DNA of 8,775 nt from positions 1-8,775 of the forward strand of contig JAJFHI010000316.1 in NCBI GenBank assembly GCA_021775715.1, in the 5' to 3' direction. Every line of letters begins with the position of its first letter. The stretch's first letter is position 1. Below are positions 4,992 to 8,775 of this stretch, piece after piece. A program made the position numbers and the translations under genes. The notes under the pieces are model-generated. The model was given only the letters and a program-made list of their open reading frames with translations. It was not told where the DNA came from and did not search any database. The stretch is from Hyphomicrobiaceae bacterium (GTDB taxonomy: Bacteria > Pseudomonadota > Alphaproteobacteria > Rhizobiales > Hyphomicrobiaceae).

Positions 4992-7391
4992 TTAGTTTAA
5001 TGGCACGCTCACGGTCGCGGCACCGCCAAAGGCTTCGAAGTTGCTGGCACCTATACCGTCGTAGAAGCCGTCCGCTGCCAGCGTAACACCACTAACGCCC
5101 AGGATCGTGAACCCGCCGTCAATACGACCGCGCAATTCATTGGTGCCGACCGCAAGACCCGTCGCTAAAGAAACCGGCGCCGATCTGTCAAAGTCCCACA
5201 GACCTTTGAAACTCACATGCGGTGAAAAAACAGAGCCGTTCGCGCCTGCAACTTGCGTGCTTATTTTCGGTCCGAACGTTACTCTGCCAAGTGTCACCGT
5301 TTGACCTGAAATGAAGATGCCAAGACTGTTGGTGAACCCTTCTTGGTCTTCTTCAAAAAAGGAAATCCCGACAGATGGCTCAATGTTGAAACCAGCCCTT
5401 TCGAAGCCGCCTGTTAATTGTGCTTTCGCAAGCCAGCGTTTGGTATCGAATTCGTCTATCCCAATGCCGATGTTGACCTCATTCTTAGATTGACCAAAGG
5501 CAATCCAACCGTCAAAAATCAAGTTGTCATACAGTCGTGCGGCGACGTACGGACCGGCCATCCATCCATCACCTTTGGTAACGGTATCCTGAATTTCATC
5601 TGTTTCGTCTGTGAAATCAAACTGTGCGAGAACGCCTATCAGGAGCAACGAATTAAAACGGTAGTCAGCGCCAACATATAGCAGCCCAATATCACTTTCC
5701 GCCGTATCACTTTCAACCTGCAAGACCTTGCCGCTCACCCAGATATCAAAGCCATTGGGGATTGGATCCACACCGAAAAACTGCTGCCCAACCGCACCAA
5801 GTGCCATTAAGCCGTCTTGACGTTCTGAGCCGCTGAGCCCACGTCGGTGGCCATCAAACTGTCGTGCGTTGGACGCAAACCCAAATCGATCACTGAGCTC
5901 ACCGCGTGCAGGTGTGAAATCAAACGACCTGTCAATTGCCGTGCGTGCACGACCAACTGTAATACCTTTTACTGGTGCTGCCGCATCGCCGCCGCCAAGC
6001 AGTGTGCTCTGAATCTCCGTTTTTCGGGCGGCCCGGGCCTGAAAGATTTGGCGAAGGCTGGTCGAAAAGTTGACCAGGTTATTGCCCAACGTTCCGTGCG
6101 CAGTGAAGTTGGCTGGCCCAGACCCGCCCCCGCTTCCACCACCATTCAAACGAGTGACGATATCTGGGGCATTCGCTGTGATCTGGTCTGCGCGACCTGA
6201 TAAGAAATTTGAAACGACACTTTTTGTGCGATTTACAATCACGGCTTCGTTGATAAAGCGAACCGTCGACCGTTCTGCTGCGCTATTACCATCACCCTCT
6301 ATATCTGTTGCTACCCCTGCCGCGACGTCCAAGGTTACATCGCTTGTGATCGTCGTACCGGTGGGCGTGATGATCGCCGTGTAAACCGAAGCACTGATTA
6401 CAGCGAAGCCCGACGCGTTGCCATTGCCAACTGAGACGTCACCAAGATCAAAGCCGTTTACATTCTCGGAGAAAGTAATGGTCGCAGTAAACGGTCCGCG
6501 TGTTTCAGCTGGCGCTGTGATCGCAACGCTTGGCGAACTCGTACCGGCCGCACCTGGAGAACCTGAAGAACCTGAACCAGAGATGGCGTACGTAAATCCG
6601 CCTGTGCTGATTGCAGTCCCGGTCGGCGCCGTTACAGCAACATCAACCGCACCGGCAATGCCTGCGGGAGTTGTGGCTGAGATTTGCGTTGCACTATCGA
6701 CAGTAAACGCTGTGGCCGCATTACCGCCGAACGTGACGGTTGTAACACCTGTGAAGTTTGTGCCGGTGATGGTCACAACTGCACCACCGGCGGTGGTCCC
6801 GGTGTTGGGCGTAACGCTGGTGATCGTCGGTGTTGTCGAGGCCGCTGTACCGCCGAAGATACCACCAGACAGAGTTCCACCTGTTAGGCCATAAACGTCA
6901 CCAACGCGCGACAGTTGGCCTTGAAAGGAAAGAAGTATCCCAGATTGATCTGCGATAAGCGTCAGGGCACATGAGCCACCCGCAGGCAAGGTGACCTCGG
7001 CAGTGCCCTGATTAATCGGCGAAGTCGACGAAGCGGCACCGCATATGATCGTCGTGAACAAAGCTGAAGTACCGGAAGAACCGTTACGGATGCGAAAACG
7101 AGCGCCGCCCGGGATTGTGATCGGGGAATTGTCACCAATATAGGCGACGAAAGTGTGGTTTGGAAGCTGGAACGTTGTAAGCGAGTACGAAGTTACAGTG
7201 CCAACAGACGTGCTGCAAACAGGAGTACTCTCGGCAAACAATGATCGTACAGACGTCGGTCCTGATGCATCCGGTGTAGAAGCAACATTCGGGCATGTCG
7301 TCTGGGCGTTTGCAGGCTCATGCAGTAAAGCGAGACTGGAAAATCCCACCGCTAAAACAAGACATACCCACCTCATCGTCGGCAGTAGCAT
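4992..7391 (-). CDS. Autotransporter with IPT/TIG and Ig-like passenger domains and C-terminal beta-barrel
   Basis: This is a predicted type V secreted surface protein of 799 residues from the ATG chosen here. Residues 1-29 are a signal peptide (MRWVCLVLAVGFSSLALL core, cleavage likely after ANA). Residues 33-141 contain four cysteines (33, 59, 117, 141) that could form two disulfides. About 188-270 is an IPT/TIG domain (ITSVTPNTGTTAGG, VTITGTNF, VTFGG). About 287-379 is a bacterial Ig-like domain (PSVAITAP, FTATITFSE). About 380-540 is a linker with a glycine-serine run and RADQITANAPDIVTRL. About 542-799 is the autotransporter barrel (FDIWVSGK, GDGWMAGPYVAARL, LGRVTFGPKIS, YDGIGASNFEAFGG). 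The open frame extends upstream to 7625, but those 78 codons precede the signal peptide and are unlikely to be translated; a second candidate ATG lies at 7376. A weak promoter (TTGAGA 7454-7449, TATCCG 7432-7427) fits the 7391 start. The protein ends in VPLN rather than an aromatic residue. It stands alone, convergent with aguAB, and its ligand is unknown. Confidence 0.9.
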   Translation of the reverse strand: MLLPTMRWVCLVLAVGFSSLALLHEPANAQTTCPNVASTPDASGPTSVRSLFAESTPVCSTSVGTVTSYSLTTFQLPNHTFVAYIGDNSPITIPGGARFRIRNGSSGTSALFTTIICGAASSTSPINQGTAEVTLPAGGSCALTLIADQSGILLSFQGQLSRVGDVYGLTGGTLSGGIFGGTAASTTPTITSVTPNTGTTAGGAVVTITGTNFTGVTTVTFGGNAATAFTVDSATQISATTPAGIAGAVDVAVTAPTGTAISTGGFTYAISGSGSSGSPGAAGTSSPSVAITAPAETRGPFTATITFSENVNGFDLGDVSVGNGNASGFAVISASVYTAIITPTGTTITSDVTLDVAAGVATDIEGDGNSAAERSTVRFINEAVIVNRTKSVVSNFLSGRADQITANAPDIVTRLNGGGSGGGSGPANFTAHGTLGNNLVNFSTSLRQIFQARAARKTEIQSTLLGGGDAAAPVKGITVGRARTAIDRSFDFTPARGELSDRFGFASNARQFDGHRRGLSGSERQDGLMALGAVGQQFFGVDPIPNGFDIWVSGKVLQVESDTAESDIGLLYVGADYRFNSLLLIGVLAQFDFTDETDEIQDTVTKGDGWMAGPYVAARLYDNLIFDGWIAFGQSKNEVNIGIGIDEFDTKRWLAKAQLTGGFERAGFNIEPSVGISFFEEDQEGFTNSLGIFISGQTVTLGRVTFGPKISTQVAGANGSVFSPHVSFKGLWDFDRSAPVSLATGLAVGTNELRGRIDGGFTILGVSGVTLAADGFYDGIGASNFEAFGGAATVSVPLN

Positions 7392-8223
7392 TACCCACGC
7401 TCGCGATTGCGTAATTCTGCCAATGACGGATAGATCTATGAATGACTTTCTCAAGTATTGCTCACCGACATGACGGAGCTGCACACCATTTCTCGTGAAA
7501 CCAGGAGAGCATTGCCTTAATTTTTTCAGTTGTTCCGTTGGCACGCCAGAGACCGTAGGCAACCGCACACCAACACAGTGCTGATCACTACTCTCGCCCG
7601 ATACGGGTTGGTAAACTTGAGTCACGATCTTGCCCCGCGCCGCAACAACGAATTTTTGTGAATATTTTCATGTTTGCAAAGAGGAAGAGAAGATAGAATC
7701 TCAGCGCTGGAAAAGTCAGCGACGCTCAATACGAATGAAAAAACATGCTGAAGGCATCGCGTTACTGAAGTCTCGGAATTGGAGACAATCCAAGCAGCGT
7801 CCTTAGCCGTGGGATGATGAAGTGATTCGTCTCAGTTCGCAGCTAACAGTAATGTGAGGCTGATTGGCATCGCTTCTTAAGACTTCTTTAATCTTGCTGG
7901 AGAATCAAAAAACTGCAGCAGTGGTCGGCAGAGGGTCATCCCGCGAAATTTTTCGCTGAGCGAATACGTCGGCGGCAGCTTCAGCACAAGTAATTTCGAT
8001 AATTGGCTTTCAGTTTATGAACCTGCAACAGCCTTGGCATGCATAGCCGGCGATTTCAGGGTCGGGCCAGAACCGGAAAATGGCCTTTTGCTGACGCACA
8101 TCCGATTGGTCGTTGTAACATTCTACAATGTGCAGGGGCCGCAACCTCATAGTTGGCATCTTGATCTAGCACCTGCAACGGTTTGACCGATCACCGAAAT
8201 ACAAATGGAAAATGATAATGAAT
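7392..8223. other. Gene-poor stretch upstream of the autotransporter
   Basis: No convincing gene is present on either strand. An open plus-strand frame of 101 codons (7881-8183, TGA at 8184) contains no ATG and matches nothing I recognise; it may be a gene remnant or chance. Small perfect palindromes occur: GCGAAA-TT-TTTCGC (7943-7956) and an overlapping TTGTA/TACAA and ACATT/AATGT pair near 8115-8133. The first about 230 bases should hold the promoter and leader of the autotransporter gene. The region is bounded on the right by the aguB-derived repeat at 8224. Confidence 0.5.
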
Positions 8224-8415
8224 AACGCGATATGGCGACCGGCGACAGCGTGCTGACAAATACGTTTGATCTAACAGAGATCGAAGCCTACCGCGCCGGC
8301 TGGGGCTTCTTCCGCGACCGCCGCACGGATTTGTATGAACTAGATTTGGTGTGAGTGTGGTTGGTGCGGAGCCGTGCCGCAAATGCGTGCGGTTTTGGAA
8401 TGTCCACGATGGGCC
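8224..8415 (+). repeat. Direct repeat copy B: diverged copy of aguB 3' end and downstream DNA
   Basis: This is the second copy of the segment at 4714-4893, about 3.5 kb away and in the same orientation. It starts with AACGCGA (8224-8230), then has an 8-base insertion (TATGGCGA, which repeats GCGA) relative to copy A, then 120 ungapped coding bases, then about 60 non-coding bases with a few small indels. Left of 8224 and right of 8415 I see no further similarity to the aguB locus. In this copy CCGCA (8377-8381) pairs with TGCGG (8388-8392) and is followed by TTTT, a weak terminator-like feature. Confidence 0.92.
8232..8354 (+). pseudogene. aguB: aguB 3'-terminal fragment (last 39 codons)
   Basis: The frame encodes a 40-residue product: Met plus 39 residues aligning without gaps to AguB residues 248-286, 33 of 39 identical, ending at the same stop position. 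The substitutions are D250G, G252S, H256N, D269G, G282E and Q283L. Of 12 base differences, eight fall in codons that change the amino acid and four are silent, a pattern expected for a copy under little constraint. None of the catalytic triad (Glu45, Lys118, Cys155) is included, so the product cannot be an amidase. The ATG at 8232 is created by a small insertion and has no clear ribosome site, so I treat this as a fragment rather than a gene. It sits 165 bases before the DUF1353 gene. Confidence 0.88.
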
Positions 8416-8465
8416 TTGGATGAACGTTACTGTTATTGCAAGACCTATGGCGATACCGCTGCCTG

Positions 8466-8495
8466 TTGAAAGCAGTGGCATTTGCAAGATAGGGT
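8466..8495 (+). promoter_or_regulatory. Possible promoter for the DUF1353 gene
   Basis: TTGAAA (8466-8471) is a five-of-six -35 match. The only partner is TAGGGT (8490-8495), 18 bases on, which is a poor -10 box. The position, about 25 bases before the start codon at 8520, is suitable. Low confidence. Confidence 0.2.
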
Positions 8496-8519
8496 GCCAA
8501 ACCTAATGAGGTCTCGGCT

Positions 8520-8775
8520 ATGTCAACGCGATTAATAATGACTTCAAAGCACACGCTTCTTGTTTTGTTTATAATAACTTGCACCGCGAGTGCCGCTGCA
8601 AACGATTTCGGGACGTTCAATGGGGAACTTATCTACAAAGCCGTCCCAGGCGAAGATCGTGTTGTCCAAACCGTCGTACCGTTTGGATTCGCAGATGCAA
8701 AAGGCAAGCTGTGGACTGTGCCGGCAGGTTCAAAAGTCGATGGCGCGTCCATTCCCCAAGCCTTTTGGAGTCTGA
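8520..8775 (+). CDS. DUF1353 family protein with signal peptide (partial, 3' end outside window)
   Basis: Eighty-five codons are present, with no stop before the window ends. Residues 1-27 look like a Sec signal peptide: charged start, hydrophobic LLVLFIITC, then TASAAA before Asn28. The cysteine at 21 lacks a proper lipobox because Thr precedes it. The mature part contains LWTVPAGSKVDGASIPQAFW (64-83), the hallmark of DUF1353, in which the pattern 'tVPaGf.tDgASIP..fW' is conserved. The family occurs in phages and in bacterial chromosomes, and its biochemical role is not established as far as I know. The start is supported by GAGG (8508-8511), eight bases before ATG; an in-frame ATG at 8538 is an alternative but would shorten the basic N-region. 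The gene lies immediately right of the aguB-derived repeat, so it may have been the original downstream neighbour of aguB. Confidence 0.82.
   Translation, partial: MSTRLIMTSKHTLLVLFIITCTASAAANDFGTFNGELIYKAVPGEDRVVQTVVPFGFADAKGKLWTVPAGSKVDGASIPQAFWSL

Noticed and set aside
2656..7418. Identical 12-mer TTGCGTAATTCT at 2656-2667 and 7407-7418
   Set aside because: Across a window of almost 9 kb, one or two repeated 12-mers are expected by chance, and the flanks do not align.
7392..7625. N-terminal 78-codon extension of the autotransporter
   Set aside because: A canonical signal peptide starts at the internal ATG (7391 or 7376), so the upstream open frame is more likely untranslated leader and promoter.
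7943..7956. Palindrome GCGAAA-TT-TTTCGC as a possible terminator or operator
   Set aside because: A two-base loop is sterically poor, there is no T-run and no adjacent gene end; too common by chance in an AT-rich gap.
8191..8620. Two minus-strand open frames (98 and 110 codons) over the aguB fragment and the DUF1353 start
   Set aside because: Both are antisense to the aguB-derived repeat and to the signal-peptide region of the DUF1353 gene, and neither shows a recognisable motif.

Overview
The window looks like chromosomal DNA of an alphaproteobacterium. The basis is a short bacterial prolyl-tRNA synthetase of the type lacking the long editing insertion, directly followed by a LolC/LolE-type permease. 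That gene order (proS, lolC/E, then usually lolD) is common in Alphaproteobacteria. The base composition is moderately GC-rich. Genus and species cannot be told from the sequence alone.

Layout. Positions 1-2352 are on the minus strand: proS (1006-2352), then a lolC-like permease (884 down to 1, cut by the window edge). Positions 2353-2953 hold no gene I recognise. They do hold a convincing plus-strand terminator hairpin (2829-2868), preceded by a possible promoter (2670-2698); together these suggest a roughly 160-nt structured transcript just ahead of the next operon. Positions 2954-4836 are the plus-strand aguA-aguB pair (4-base overlap). Agmatine deiminase makes N-carbamoylputrescine and N-carbamoylputrescine amidase converts it to putrescine, so together they complete the arginine-decarboxylase route to putrescine; the decarboxylase itself is not here. 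Positions 4992-7391 (minus) encode a secreted, surface-exposed autotransporter with a four-cysteine N-terminal region, an IPT/TIG domain, a bacterial Ig-like domain and a C-terminal beta-barrel. From 7392 to 8223 there is no convincing gene. From 8520 (plus) a signal-peptide-bearing DUF1353 protein starts and runs off the end.

The most unusual structure is a second, diverged copy of the aguB 3' end at 8224-8415. It matches 4714-4893: 39 codons plus the stop, and about 57 bases of downstream non-coding DNA. The two copies are in the same orientation and bracket the autotransporter gene and its upstream desert. This is a footprint of a duplication, or of insertion of a roughly 3.5-kb segment at the end of aguB. 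The second notable item is the promoter / structured leader / terminator arrangement upstream of the putrescine genes, which could be a stand-alone small RNA or an attenuator. I found no CRISPR array, tRNA, rRNA or recognisable transposase or integrase.
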